From Bordetella hinzii LMG 13501 (GTDB lineage: Bacteria > Pseudomonadota > Gammaproteobacteria > Burkholderiales > Burkholderiaceae_B): DNA of 64,000 bases. A program made the translations under genes and the position numbers. Location of the stretch: positions 62,001-126,000 of the forward strand of contig NZ_LRUJ01000005.1 in the NCBI RefSeq assembly GCF_001548475.1, written 5' to 3'. The notes beneath the pieces are model-generated. The model was not told the DNA's origin. It saw only the letters and a program-made list of their open reading frames with translations, and did no database searches. Below, piece by piece: positions 25,846-44,543 of the stretch. The first letter of the stretch is position 1. Each line of letters opens with the position of its first letter.

Positions 25846-25921
25846 TGGTGGGCTGTGAGTGGCTCGAACACTCGACCTACGGATTAAGAGTCCGCTGCTC
25901 TACCAACTGAGCTAACAGCCC
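25846..25921 (-). tRNA. tRNA-Lys (anticodon CTT)
   Basis: This is a 76-nt cloverleaf with an encoded CCA end. The acceptor arms GGGCTGT and ACAGCCC pair perfectly. The D arm is AGCTCAGTTGGTAGAGC. The anticodon loop CTCTTAA is flanked by GCGGA and TCCGT and gives anticodon CTT, which reads AAG. The T arm contains GTTCGAGCC. Confidence 0.95.
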
Positions 25922-26031
25922 GGCGCATGCAGTGTTATCACCGAGGAAATGTGCAAGCAATTCGAGGCCCGGGGGCTTTTGAGACGCTTGCCTTATTTCG
26001 CTGCAGAACCGCTGCAATTGCGAGAGGCCGA

Positions 26032-26060
26032 ATTATACATAGATTTTTGGGCTTGTCCAA
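26032..26060 (-). promoter_or_regulatory. Sigma-70 promoter of tRNA-Lys
   Basis: On the minus strand TTGGAC (26060-26055) and TATAAT (26037-26032) are separated by exactly 17 bp. The leader to the mature tRNA is about 105 nt. No second tRNA is visible in it. Confidence 0.75.
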
Positions 26061-26097
26061 CCGGCGTCCCAAAAAGTCCGCTCCCGGCCCCAGGGCC

Positions 26098-28194
26098 TCA
26101 CTTCTTGGCCGGAGCGGCGCGGCCCTTGGCGGGCTGCTTCAGGCGCTGGAAGAGCTCGCCGCACTGGTTCTCTTGGGGGGAACTAGGCGCCACCAGGGCC
26201 AGCAGGCTGGCAGCCGGGGTGAGCAGCACGCCCAGGGCCACGGCGCCGGCGCCGCGCGCGGCCAGCGGCAGCACATGCACGCCCGCCTCCGGTTTTTTGA
26301 AGGTGCCGCGCACATAGAGGGGCGAGCGCAGCGAGAACACCCGGAAGCCCTTGCTTTCGGGCGAGATGTCCAGATCCATGGTCTCGCTGCGGAAGTTGAC
26401 GGTGCCGTCGATGGTGATGACGGCGTTGTCGGTGTCGAACACGAACAGCCGCGTGTTCATCACGCCGGTTTTCATCTGCAGATCGGCCGCGCCGCAATGG
26501 ATCTTGACTTCGTCGTCCCCGAAGAGTTTGCTGACCACATAGTTGCCGACGTTGAGGCCGGCGATTTCCATGAGGGCCCGGCTGATGACGCCGTCGTTGA
26601 CCAGCAGCTGCGTGTCGCCGCTGGCCGACCCCAGCAGCGCGGCCACCGAGTTGCCGCTGCCGGCGAGGGCCGCATCGCCGTTGAGCTCGCCCAGCGTGCG
26701 CTGCATGGACGGGGTCTTGGGAAACAGCTGCTTGAGCTGGAGGCGCCGGGCGCTCATGGTGACGCGCCCGGCCATGGGCGATTTGGCCCCGTCCAGGCTG
26801 AGTTTGCCGTCCAGGCGTCCGCCCGCCATGTTGAAGCGCAGCGGATCCAGGGTCAACAGGCCGTCCTGCAGCGCCACGCCGACGTCCAGGTCAGTCAGCG
26901 GCAGGGTGTCGCCATGGACGATGCGCCCGGCCGAGAGCTTGACGTCGGCGTCCATGTCGCGCCAGCGGTCGGTGCGGAAGACCTGTACCGGCAGCGCCTT
27001 GTCCGGCGGTTGGGCCAGGCTTTTCTCGCCTTCGGCCTTGATGGTCTTGGCCGTGGTGCCGCCTCCCGATTGCACGCCGATCAGCGGCCCCAGGTCGGCC
27101 ATGCGCAGCAGCCTGGAAGAGAGCTGGCCGCTGAGCTTGGGCCTGGGCGACTGCAGCGCAAAGCTGATGTCGCCGTGCAGGTCGCTGTCGCCCACCTTGC
27201 CGTTGAAGCCGCGGTAGTGAAAGACCGGTCCGCCCGCCTCGTGCAACCGGGCCTGCAGGTGGCCGTCGGTGGAATAAGGCGGCGTGTCGGGCAAGGTCAC
27301 GCCGGTCAGCGGATAGAGGTTGGCCATCGACGCGCCGGAGAGTTTCAGGCGCAAGTCCAACGCGCCCAGCTGCAGCGGATCCGTCAGCGTGCCCACCACC
27401 GAGGCCTTGGTCGATCCCGTGCTCACATCGGCCTGAAGGGGAAAAGGCTGCGAGGCGTCGCGCAGGGCCAGCATCCCGCCCACCTTGCCCTCGCCCTGCA
27501 CCGGCAGGTCTTTGTACTTGCCCTTGATCTTCCAGCCGAAAACGTAATCCGCGGGCGCGGGTTTCGGGTCGGCGGCCGGCTCATCCTGCGCCGCATCCAG
27601 TGCGTTGCCGGCCAGTTCGGCGAAGGGCACGGGCTTGCCCAAGGGGTCGACCAGGACTTCGAGCTCGGCCTTCAGCTGCGCGTCGTGGTAGCCCACGCGC
27701 CCCTGGTCAAAGCCGATTTCGTTCAAATCGAGTTTCCAGGGCGACGGCTCGCCCGTATCGGGCATGACGAATACCCAGTTGGCCGTGCCGTCGGCCTGGC
27801 GCTCGAGATCGGCCGAGGGGTGGGACAGCTGCACCTGGCGTATTACGACATGCCTGGTCAGCAGCGGCAGGGGCGCCAGCGTGAAGGTGGCGCGCTCCAG
27901 CGTCGCCAGGGCGGGAGCCCGCCCCCAAGGCGCATTCGCGATCATGATGTCCGAGGCGGTGATCCGCGGCCAGGGCAGCCAGGCGCGCCAGCCGGTCTCC
28001 TGGGGCTGGCGGTCCCAGTTGACGCTCAGGTCGCCCCGGATGGCAAAGGGCCGGCCGATGGCGGCCGTGACCTTTTCATTGATCACGGGTTTGAAGCGGT
28101 TCCAGTCCAGGTTGCCGACCGCGACCGCGAACACCGCCGGCAAGGCCAGCAGCACCAGGATGATCGCGAGGAGGATCTTGCGCCGGGTTGTCAT
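26098..28194 (-). CDS. AsmA-family protein
   Basis: This 698-residue protein has an N-terminal membrane anchor (ILLAIILVLLALPAVFAVAV) and the AsmA start GNLDWNRFKPVINEKVTAAIGRPFAIRGDLSV. It ends with the AsmA C-terminal domain (GSASGDTQLLVNDGVISRALMEIAGLNVG). AsmA-like proteins form long beta-groove bridges in the periplasm and help move phospholipids or tune outer-membrane assembly. The final 20 residues are rich in Lys, Ala and Pro. It is a likely stand-alone gene, 177 bp from the tRNA. Confidence 0.92.
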   Translation of the reverse strand: MTTRRKILLAIILVLLALPAVFAVAVGNLDWNRFKPVINEKVTAAIGRPFAIRGDLSVNWDRQPQETGWRAWLPWPRITASDIMIANAPWGRAPALATLERATFTLAPLPLLTRHVVIRQVQLSHPSADLERQADGTANWVFVMPDTGEPSPWKLDLNEIGFDQGRVGYHDAQLKAELEVLVDPLGKPVPFAELAGNALDAAQDEPAADPKPAPADYVFGWKIKGKYKDLPVQGEGKVGGMLALRDASQPFPLQADVSTGSTKASVVGTLTDPLQLGALDLRLKLSGASMANLYPLTGVTLPDTPPYSTDGHLQARLHEAGGPVFHYRGFNGKVGDSDLHGDISFALQSPRPKLSGQLSSRLLRMADLGPLIGVQSGGGTTAKTIKAEGEKSLAQPPDKALPVQVFRTDRWRDMDADVKLSAGRIVHGDTLPLTDLDVGVALQDGLLTLDPLRFNMAGGRLDGKLSLDGAKSPMAGRVTMSARRLQLKQLFPKTPSMQRTLGELNGDAALAGSGNSVAALLGSASGDTQLLVNDGVISRALMEIAGLNVGNYVVSKLFGDDEVKIHCGAADLQMKTGVMNTRLFVFDTDNAVITIDGTVNFRSETMDLDISPESKGFRVFSLRSPLYVRGTFKKPEAGVHVLPLAARGAGAVALGVLLTPAASLLALVAPSSPQENQCGELFQRLKQPAKGRAAPAKK

Positions 28195-28320
28195 TGTGTT
28201 TGCGCCTAGGCTCGCGCCGCGGGCAGCACCTTGCCACCGGCAGCCTCCGCTTCAGGGTAGCGCAGTCTCCGCCATGGAGAAACCCCGCCGCAGCGCCAGG
28301 ATACAAAGCGCAAATAGTCG

Positions 28321-28923
28321 TCACGCCCCCGGGCGCTTGAATTGCTTGCGCGCCTTGGCGCACAAGGCCTGGGCATAGCACTCGGCATGATGATCGTTGA
28401 CCATGCCGACCGATTGCATGAAGGCGTAGACCGTCGTCGGACCGACGAAAGACCATCCCAGTTTCTTCAGCGCCTTGGACAAGGCAATGGCCTCGGCGGT
28501 CGGCGCGCCATCGGTCAGCGGCCGGTCAGCGCCTTCGAAGCGCCAGAAAAAAGCGGCCAGCGATCCTTCGCGCTCGCGCATTTCGCGCGCGCGCCGGGCG
28601 TTGTTGATGATGGCCTCGATCTTGCCCCGATGCCTGACGATGCCGGCATCCTGCACCAGCCGCTCGACATCGGCCGCGCCGAATCGCGCGACCTGGTCGA
28701 TATCGAAACCCGCGAAGGCGCGCCGATAGCCTTCACGCTTGTTCAGGATGGTGCGCCAGCTCAGGCCGGACTGCATGCCTTCCAGGCAGATCTGCTCGAA
28801 CAGATGGCGGTCGTCCGCGCTGGGCCGCCCCCACTCCTCATCGTGGTAGGCACGATAGCTGTCGGAATCGTCGACCCAGCCGCAGCGGGGCCGGCCATCG
28901 GGAAAATCCAGGCGAGCAGGCAT
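28321..28923 (-). CDS. tag: DNA-3-methyladenine glycosylase I
   Basis: This 200-residue base-excision repair enzyme removes 3-methyladenine from DNA. It shows family motifs RCGWVDDSDSYRAYHDEEWG at the N-terminus, GMQSGLSWRTILNKREGYRRAF in the middle and FVGPTTVYAFMQSVGMVNDHHAEC at the C-terminus, including the zinc-binding Cys and His residues. I took the ATG at 28923; an upstream in-frame Met would add 20 residues that do not match the family. Confidence 0.95.
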   Translation of the reverse strand: MPARLDFPDGRPRCGWVDDSDSYRAYHDEEWGRPSADDRHLFEQICLEGMQSGLSWRTILNKREGYRRAFAGFDIDQVARFGAADVERLVQDAGIVRHRGKIEAIINNARRAREMREREGSLAAFFWRFEGADRPLTDGAPTAEAIALSKALKKLGWSFVGPTTVYAFMQSVGMVNDHHAECYAQALCAKARKQFKRPGA

Positions 28924-29051
28924 GATGGTTTTTGTCGGAATACGGAACCCGGACATTTTGACGGGGTTGACCGGGCAGGGCAATCCGGCGCCCTGCTACT
29001 ATTGCGCGTCGGCGCGCGAGCCGCGCCAGGCCGACACCCACGGACCTCGCC

Positions 29052-29510
29052 ATGACGCGACTCACGCCAGACCCCACCACCATTGTCTCCCTGGCCGACC
29101 TTACCGGACAGCCCGACGCCAACCCCTGCCTGAGCTGCGGCGCCTGTTGCGCGCACTTCCGGGTGTCGTTCTACTTTGGCGAGGTGGACATCCACGGGGG
29201 CAGCGTGCCCGAGGCGCTCGTCACCCAGATCAGCCCTTCGCGTGTCTGCATGAAGGGCACGGAACGCGGCGGCGGCCGCTGCGTCTCGCTGCGCGGCGAA
29301 CTGGGCCAGCCCGGCATCCATTGCGATATCTACGAAAACCGCTCCACGCCCTGCCGCGAATTCGACATGTGGCAGGCCGACGGCAGCCCCAACCCCGATT
29401 GCCAGCGCCTGCGCGCGCAACTGGGCCTGGCCCCGCTGGGCCCGCGTCCGGATGCGGAAAACGACCCTCAGGGCCCGTCCACGCCATCGGACCAGCCGCG
29501 CGCGGCCTAG
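29052..29510 (+). CDS. YkgJ-family cysteine cluster protein
   Basis: This 152-residue protein has the YkgJ (zinc- or iron-chelating) cysteine pattern: NPCLSCGACCAHFRVSFYFGE, then RVCMKG, RCVSL, HCDIYENRSTPCREFDMW and DCQRLR. Its biochemical role is unknown in the family. It is transcribed divergently from tag and ends 6 bp before the convergent FecR-like gene. Confidence 0.88.
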   Translation: MTRLTPDPTTIVSLADLTGQPDANPCLSCGACCAHFRVSFYFGEVDIHGGSVPEALVTQISPSRVCMKGTERGGGRCVSLRGELGQPGIHCDIYENRSTPCREFDMWQADGSPNPDCQRLRAQLGLAPLGPRPDAENDPQGPSTPSDQPRAA

Positions 29511-29516
29511 GAAGCG

Positions 29517-30089
29517 CTAGCGCCAATCCCCCACGCTGGCCGGGTCGATCCGGCTGACCTCGTGGCGCATCTTCTTCAGGTCCACCACCACGGCCTGTCC
29601 GGCGGACAGTTCGACGAACTCGCGCGGGCCGGCCGACTGCGTGCGCACCTTGACCTCGCCCTGCTGGACGCGCACCGCCAGGCGCGCCTCGTCCAGCTGG
29701 ACATCAAAGAGGGTGTCGGGCGTGGCCATGGCCGAGGCCAGCACATTGATCTCGTTGACGCCCATGCGCACATTGAGATTGGTGCGGAATTTGTACACCA
29801 CGCGGAAATACACCCGTCCGTGGGCCAGGTTCACATCGCGGCGGCGCGCATAGACGCCCACACCCAGCTCGGTGCCGCCGCCGGCGATGATTTCGCTGCC
29901 ATCCTCGAGCTTGATTTCCCGCGATTGCCCCTCGGGCGTATTGACCTGGGCGCTGAATTGCGGGCTGCTCTCCCGCAACACCCAGTTGACCGTGAAGGCC
30001 AGCGCCAGCCCGAGCGAGATCAGGACCAGCACGATGGCCAGGAAATGCTTGCGCCAGAAAGGGCGGGGGCTGACTCGGGACTCGGACAT
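29517..30089 (-). CDS. Membrane-anchored FecR-domain-like protein
   Basis: This 190-residue protein has a single transmembrane helix (about residues 14-36) followed by a periplasmic part with a FecR-like beta domain: REIKLEDGSEIIAGGGTELGVGVYARRRDVNLAHGRVYFRV, then VQQGEVKVRTQ and ELSAGQAVVVD. No sigma factor or TonB receptor gene is adjacent, so it is not part of a standard FecIRA system. I chose the ATG at 30089; the open frame upstream lies in the AraC gene. Confidence 0.65.
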   Translation of the reverse strand: MSESRVSPRPFWRKHFLAIVLVLISLGLALAFTVNWVLRESSPQFSAQVNTPEGQSREIKLEDGSEIIAGGGTELGVGVYARRRDVNLAHGRVYFRVVYKFRTNLNVRMGVNEINVLASAMATPDTLFDVQLDEARLAVRVQQGEVKVRTQSAGPREFVELSAGQAVVVDLKKMRHEVSRIDPASVGDWR

Positions 30090-30099
30090 GGGACGGGAC

Positions 30100-30927
30100 T
30101 CAGGCGAAGGACGCGATGCGCGGATTATAGGAAGCTCGGCGCGTCTTGCCCCGCGACAAAGGGACGCGGGCCAGCGCGGAAGGCGGACATCCCAGCGCCC
30201 GGCGCACCATGGTGGAAAATGCGGCCGGGCTCTCATAGCCCAGGTCCAGCGCCACGGTGGTGACTGGCACACCGCGCGCCAGCTCGGCCAAGGCCTGGCC
30301 CAGGCAGGCACGCTGGCGCCACTGCGCGAAAGACATGCCCGTGGCGTGGCGGAAGCGCCGCAGCAAGGTACGCTCGCTCAGGTTCAGACGCCGCGCCCAC
30401 AAGGCCGGACGCTCATCGATGCGTGGGACGCGCATAAAGGCCAGGCAAGCCGCGCTCAGCGCGGGATCGCCCTGCGGCAAGGGTATGTGCAGAGGCAGGC
30501 TGGCCGCGCGCGACACCTCGTGCAAGAGCAGGTCCACCAGCGCGCCGTCGCGCCCCTGCTCGTCGTAATGCAAAGGCATGTCCACCGCCTCCAGCAGCAG
30601 CTGGCGCAGCAGATCGCTGACCTCCAGCACCTCGCAATCGGCCGAGCGGCGCGGCGCGCGGGCCGGCTCGATATAAACGCTGCGCGTGCTGACGCCCAGC
30701 ATGCGCACCCGATGCGCCACGCCGGCGGGTATCCAAAGCGCCTGCCCGCTGGGCACGACCCAAGCGCCCTGCCCGGCCGCCACCTGCATGAGTCCGGTGG
30801 CGCCATAAAGCAGTTGTGCGCGCCGATGGCGGTGCCAGTCCAGCAATTGGCCCGGCGGATAGTCCGTGCCGATGGCCAGCACCGGCCGGTCCGTATTCTC
30901 GATCTCGGTGATGGCGATATTGCGCAT
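30100..30927 (-). CDS. AraC-family transcriptional regulator
   Basis: This 275-residue protein has an N-terminal cupin sensor domain (PGQLLDWHRHRRAQLLYGATG, GQALWIPAGVAHRVRMLG) and a C-terminal AraC double helix-turn-helix (LNLSERTLLRRFRHATGMSFAQWRQRACLGQAL, VTTVALDLGYESPAAFSTMVRRALGCPPS). It starts 85 bp from the divergent TauE/SafE permease gene, with tandem 21-bp repeats between them, so it probably controls that gene. I took the ATG at 30927; the upstream extension overlaps the repeats. Confidence 0.9.
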   Translation of the reverse strand: MRNIAITEIENTDRPVLAIGTDYPPGQLLDWHRHRRAQLLYGATGLMQVAAGQGAWVVPSGQALWIPAGVAHRVRMLGVSTRSVYIEPARAPRRSADCEVLEVSDLLRQLLLEAVDMPLHYDEQGRDGALVDLLLHEVSRAASLPLHIPLPQGDPALSAACLAFMRVPRIDERPALWARRLNLSERTLLRRFRHATGMSFAQWRQRACLGQALAELARGVPVTTVALDLGYESPAAFSTMVRRALGCPPSALARVPLSRGKTRRASYNPRIASFA

Positions 30928-30969
30928 GGCGGAAAGTCGAATATGGATGGCAGAAATTCGAATGTACGC
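30928..30969. promoter_or_regulatory. Two tandem 21-bp repeats between araC-like and tauE-like genes
   Basis: GAAAGTCGAAT (30932-30942) and GAAATTCGAAT (30953-30963) sit in the same place within two adjoining 21-bp units, both beginning GGC. Two units offset by two DNA turns is the usual layout of AraC-family binding sites. The first unit touches the AraC start codon, so autorepression is also possible. Confidence 0.55.
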
Positions 30970-31012
30970 CAGGAAAGCCTCGGCTATCGTCTTTGGCAAG
31001 ACGGGAGAAAGC

Positions 31013-31816
31013 ATGTCCTTCTATTTGATCCTGGCGTTTTTCGGCGTGCTGGCGGGCGTGACCACCCTGCTGTTCGGCTTTGGCGGCGGCTTTGTCGTCG
31101 TGCCCTTGCTTTACCAGGGCCTGCTTGCCACGCATGCCCCCGGCAGCGCCGAAGCCGCATCGGCCATGCATATCGCCATCGCGACTTCCACCTGCGTCAT
31201 GATGGCCTCGGCCGGCCTGGCCACCCGCCGGCGGGCGCACCTGCTGCAATGGTCCTGGATATGGCCGCTGGGGGGCTATATCGCGCTGGGCGCCGTGCTC
31301 GGCGCGTCCCTGGCCGTCTTGGCCAGCGGGGCCGTCCTGCGCTGGGCTTTTCTCGCCTATCTTGGCATCACCATCGCCGATTGCCTGCTACGCAAAGGCT
31401 TCCTGGACGGCGCGCCGGCCCGCCCCCTGGGCGCCGCGGCCACGGCCGGCGCCGGCCTGGGCATAGGGGCGATCGCGACCTTCCTGGGCGTGGGCGGCAG
31501 CGTCATGACCGTCCCGCTGATGCGCCGGCGTGGCCTGGACATGGCCGCGGCCAGCGCCATGGCCAATCCGCTCAGCCTGCCGGTGGCCGTCGTGGGCACG
31601 CTCACTTATATCCTGCTGGCCTGGCGCGAAGGCGGGCCGGCGGGGCCCTGGCACGCCGGCTATGTGGACCTGCGGGCCTTTATCGTGCTCACCCTGAGCG
31701 CCTATGCCGGGATCCGGCTGTCCGCCCCGCTGGCCGGCCGGATCCCGGACCGCCTGCACGCCCGGATCTATATCGGCCTGCTGGTCCTCGTCTTTGTCGT
31801 AATGACGCTACGCTGA
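31013..31816 (+). CDS. TauE/SafE-family membrane permease
   Basis: This 267-residue protein has about eight hydrophobic segments. It carries the two family repeats, GVLAGVTTLLFGFGGGFVVVPLL near the N-terminus and GIGAIATFLGVGGSVMTVPLMRRRG in the second half. Members export or import sulfonates, sulfite, sulfoacetate or other small anions. The substrate is unknown. The ATG at 31013 follows GGGAGAAAG. The divergent AraC-type gene is the likely regulator. Confidence 0.9.
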   Translation: MSFYLILAFFGVLAGVTTLLFGFGGGFVVVPLLYQGLLATHAPGSAEAASAMHIAIATSTCVMMASAGLATRRRAHLLQWSWIWPLGGYIALGAVLGASLAVLASGAVLRWAFLAYLGITIADCLLRKGFLDGAPARPLGAAATAGAGLGIGAIATFLGVGGSVMTVPLMRRRGLDMAAASAMANPLSLPVAVVGTLTYILLAWREGGPAGPWHAGYVDLRAFIVLTLSAYAGIRLSAPLAGRIPDRLHARIYIGLLVLVFVVMTLR

Positions 31817-31934
31817 GCGCCTGCCCGTTCCCGGAAACTGGGAACGGCCCGCCCAGGCGGCCATGCCATCGCCTGGGCGGGCCCGGGTCTGCCTATCATT
31901 GGGTCGTCCCCATCCCTTTTATGACAGTCCCAGC

Positions 31935-32522
31935 ATGACGCTTCAACTCTTTGACACGGCTGCCGTGACGGCCACGCCCTGGCGCAATGGCGGCGGCACC
32001 ACGCGCGAACTCGCCTGCTTTCCGGCTGGCGCCACGATGGACAGCTTCGCCTGGCGTGTCAGCATCGCCGATATCCGCGCCGACGGCCCCTTCTCCGCCT
32101 TCCCGGGCATCGACCGCATCATCACGCTGCTCGAGGGCGACGGCGTGCGTCTTTGCTCGGACGATGGACGCATCGATCACCGGCTCGATACGGTGCTCGC
32201 GCCCTTTGCCTTTCCCGGCGAGGCGGACATCCACGCCGCACTGATCGGCGGCGATACACGCGACTTCAATGTGATGACGCGCCGCCAGGACTGGCGCGCG
32301 GAAATGGACATCCTGCGCACGGCCTCGAACTTGCCGGCCAGCGACGGGGGGCTGCTCTACGTCAGCCGGGGCAGTTGGACGGTCGACGGCGCCCATGAGC
32401 TGGCCACGGGCCAAGGCGGATATTGGACGACGGCCGCCGGACCCATGGCGCTTGCCCCGGCCGGGCCCCAGGCGGTGCTTATCGCGGTGCGCCTGTCGCG
32501 CCGCGCGGGAGCCCCGGCATGA
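31935..32522 (+). CDS. hutD: HutD-family protein
   Basis: This 195-residue cupin-fold protein matches HutD: TATPWRNGGGTTRELACFPAG, then FAWRVSIADIRADGPFSAFPGIDRIITLLEG and GDTRDFNVMTRR. HutD occurs in histidine utilisation clusters and is thought to set an upper limit on hut activity rather than catalyse a step. It overlaps hutF by 4 bp. Other hut genes are not in the window. Confidence 0.93.
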   Translation: MTLQLFDTAAVTATPWRNGGGTTRELACFPAGATMDSFAWRVSIADIRADGPFSAFPGIDRIITLLEGDGVRLCSDDGRIDHRLDTVLAPFAFPGEADIHAALIGGDTRDFNVMTRRQDWRAEMDILRTASNLPASDGGLLYVSRGSWTVDGAHELATGQGGYWTTAAGPMALAPAGPQAVLIAVRLSRRAGAPA

Positions 32523-33898
32523 ACACCCTCTTTGCCGAACACGCGCTGCTGCCCGAAGGCTGGGCCCGCGACGTGTGCCTGCAATGGGACGGCGCGGGCC
32601 GCCTGACCTCGGTGCGGCCCAACAGCCCGGCCGGCGATGCGCCGCGCGCCGACGGCCCCCTGCTGCCCGCCATGCCGAATCTGCACTCGCATGCCTTCCA
32701 GCGCGCCCTGGCCGGCCTGACCGAATACCGCGGCCAGGCCCGCGACAGCTTCTGGAGCTGGCGCACCCTGATGTACCAGTTCGCCAACCGGCTGGATCCC
32801 CAGTCCCTGCAAGACATCGCCACCTGGCTCTACATCGAGATGCTGCAGGCCGGCTACGGCAGCACCTGTGAATTCCACTACGTGCATCACGATGCCAACG
32901 GCCAACCCTATGCCGACGACGCCACGCTCAGCCTGGCTCTGCTGGAGGCGGCCCGGCGCACCGGCATGCGGCTGACGCTGCTGCCCGTGCTCTACCAGAC
33001 GGCGGGCTTCGGCGGCCAGCCGCCCAACGATGGCCAACGCCGCTTCATCCGCGGCACCGACAATATGCTGCGCCTGCTGGAGCGCCTGAAGCCCCTGTGC
33101 GATGCCCAGGGCGCCGTGCTGGGACTGGCGCCGCACTCACTGCGCGCCGTGCCGCCCGACAGCCTGAACGCGGCCCTGGCCGGGCTGGACGCCATCGCGC
33201 CCGGCGCTCCGGTCCATATCCACATCGCCGAGCAGACCAAGGAAGTGGAAGATTGCCTGGCCTGGAGCGGCCAGCGTCCGGTCCAATGGCTGCTGGATCA
33301 CACACCCGTCGATGCCCGCTGGTGCCTGGTGCACGCCACCCACTTGGACGAAGCCGAAATCCGCCGCGGCGCGGCCAGCGGCGCCGTGGCCGGCCTGTGC
33401 CCCACTACCGAAGCCAATCTCGGCGACGGCATTTTTCCCTTTGCCGCCTGGCGCGACGCCGGGGGCGCCTGGGGCCTGGGGTCGGACAGCCACATCTGCG
33501 TGGACGCGGCCGAAGAAATCCTGATGCTGGAATACAGTCAACGCCTGGCCCGCCGCGAACGCAATATCGGCGCCCTGCCCGCCTCCCCTCAGGTGGCCCA
33601 GGCCCTGATGCAACAGGCTCTGGACGGCGGCGCGCAGGCGAGCGGCCGCCCCGGCAGCGCCCAATTGCGCGTGGGCGGGCTGGCGGACTTCTTCACGCTG
33701 GATGCGGCCCAGCCAGCCCTGGCGGGCCTATCCCCCGAGCAGATGCTGGCTTCCCACGTCTTTGCCGCCAGCCGCGCCAACACGCTGCGATCCGCCTGGA
33801 TCGGCGGCCGGCAATATGTCGAAAACGGCCGCCATCCCCTGGCCGCCGAGGCCGCCACGGCCTTTATCGCCGCCCGCCGGGCGCTGCTCGCGCCCTGA
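32519..33898 (+). CDS. hutF: Formimidoylglutamate deiminase
   Basis: This 459-residue amidohydrolase converts N-formimidoyl-L-glutamate to N-formyl-L-glutamate and ammonia, the five-step histidine route. It has metal-binding HSHAF (His55 and His57), the HIHIAEQ strand and GSDSHICVDAAEE with the catalytic Asp. Length matches the family. The ATG at 32519 overlaps the hutD stop; the upstream open frame lies within hutD. Confidence 0.95.
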   Translation: MNTLFAEHALLPEGWARDVCLQWDGAGRLTSVRPNSPAGDAPRADGPLLPAMPNLHSHAFQRALAGLTEYRGQARDSFWSWRTLMYQFANRLDPQSLQDIATWLYIEMLQAGYGSTCEFHYVHHDANGQPYADDATLSLALLEAARRTGMRLTLLPVLYQTAGFGGQPPNDGQRRFIRGTDNMLRLLERLKPLCDAQGAVLGLAPHSLRAVPPDSLNAALAGLDAIAPGAPVHIHIAEQTKEVEDCLAWSGQRPVQWLLDHTPVDARWCLVHATHLDEAEIRRGAASGAVAGLCPTTEANLGDGIFPFAAWRDAGGAWGLGSDSHICVDAAEEILMLEYSQRLARRERNIGALPASPQVAQALMQQALDGGAQASGRPGSAQLRVGGLADFFTLDAAQPALAGLSPEQMLASHVFAASRANTLRSAWIGGRQYVENGRHPLAAEAATAFIAARRALLAP

Positions 33899-33911
33899 GC
33901 GCCGCGGGCGC

Positions 33912-33943
33912 GGCGTCTGGCCATTTCGCGGGGGCCAGACGCC
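33912..33943 (+). terminator. Hairpin after hutF
   Basis: GGCGTCTGGCC and GGCCAGACGCC form a perfect 11-bp stem with a 10-base loop, 13 bp past the hutF stop. No T tract follows, so termination would depend on the hairpin alone or on Rho. Confidence 0.45.
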
Positions 33944-34658
33944 CCGGGAAGCATTCAAAAAAATAAAGAATTGTGAAATTTGAGTGCTTTCTGAAACAAT
34001 TCGTGCCTCTTTTTCACTGCCCGTAGCCCCTGAAACGGGGGCGCCCCGGATACGCTTGCGTCGCTGTAGGGTAAGTGAAAGGCAACCCTCCAATTGGTGC
34101 CGATACTTATCCTCGCCAGCCTATCCCAGTTTAGACATGACGAGACAAACCGCGATCCAGGACACTCTCTCCAAGCAACATCTTGCGTAATCCGAATCCA
34201 AACGGAATAAACCCTGGCAACGTTTGAAGCACCCTGGCCGGGCCTGCTACGCATAATGCAGTAAACTCCTGCGGATGTGACGAGTCATGCTGAACCTTCG
34301 TCTTGGCGCAATACCAGTGATGTTCCGGCCGCAAACCGGATCGGTAGGGCTTCAGCCAACACAATATGAACCAACAAACTGCTTCTGGCGCGGCGGCGAC
34401 ATCCGCCAGCGACAGGTGGCAGGCCTTTTGCGCTCGACGCCGGACCTCCGGCATTGGCCTGCCCGCTCACCGAACTACCAGGCGTGTACATTGAGGCCCA
34501 TCCGCGAGCCTCAATCCCGCCCGCATCGAATCAACGCCGCCCCCTCCGCGGCAGGTTGGCGCGCATGCGTTTTCACTCAATTCGTAGTCGCCCTGGAGGC
34601 CGGCCCGCCGTCGCAACGGCATGCCGGCCAGGCATTCCCCGGGCAGGAAGGACAGTAA
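33944..34658. other. Noncoding region ahead of the capsule locus
   Basis: This 715-bp stretch between the hutF hairpin and rkpA holds no gene I can support. Its first 140 bp are AT-rich and include an inverted repeat, GAATTGT, 21 bases, ACAATTC (33968-34002). The small open frames in the rest lack ribosome-binding sites and family likeness. The length suggests a promoter with a long leader for the plus-strand capsule arm. Confidence 0.5.
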
Positions 34659-44525
<9,867 letters not shown>

Positions 44526-44543
44526 TCCTTCAGGACCATCGAT

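Noticed and set aside
25927-28209. 760-codon plus-strand open frame opposite AsmA
   Set aside because: Histidine-, glutamine- and arginine-rich shadow of the AsmA gene.
33944-34658. JUMPStart/ops element (GGCGGTAG type) before the capsule synthase
   Set aside because: CCCGTAGCCCCTG at about 34021 is only loosely similar and the exact ops core is absent.
34287-34658. A 123-codon open frame directly upstream of rkpA
   Set aside because: No ribosome-binding site and no family likeness; the composition of the predicted protein looks random.
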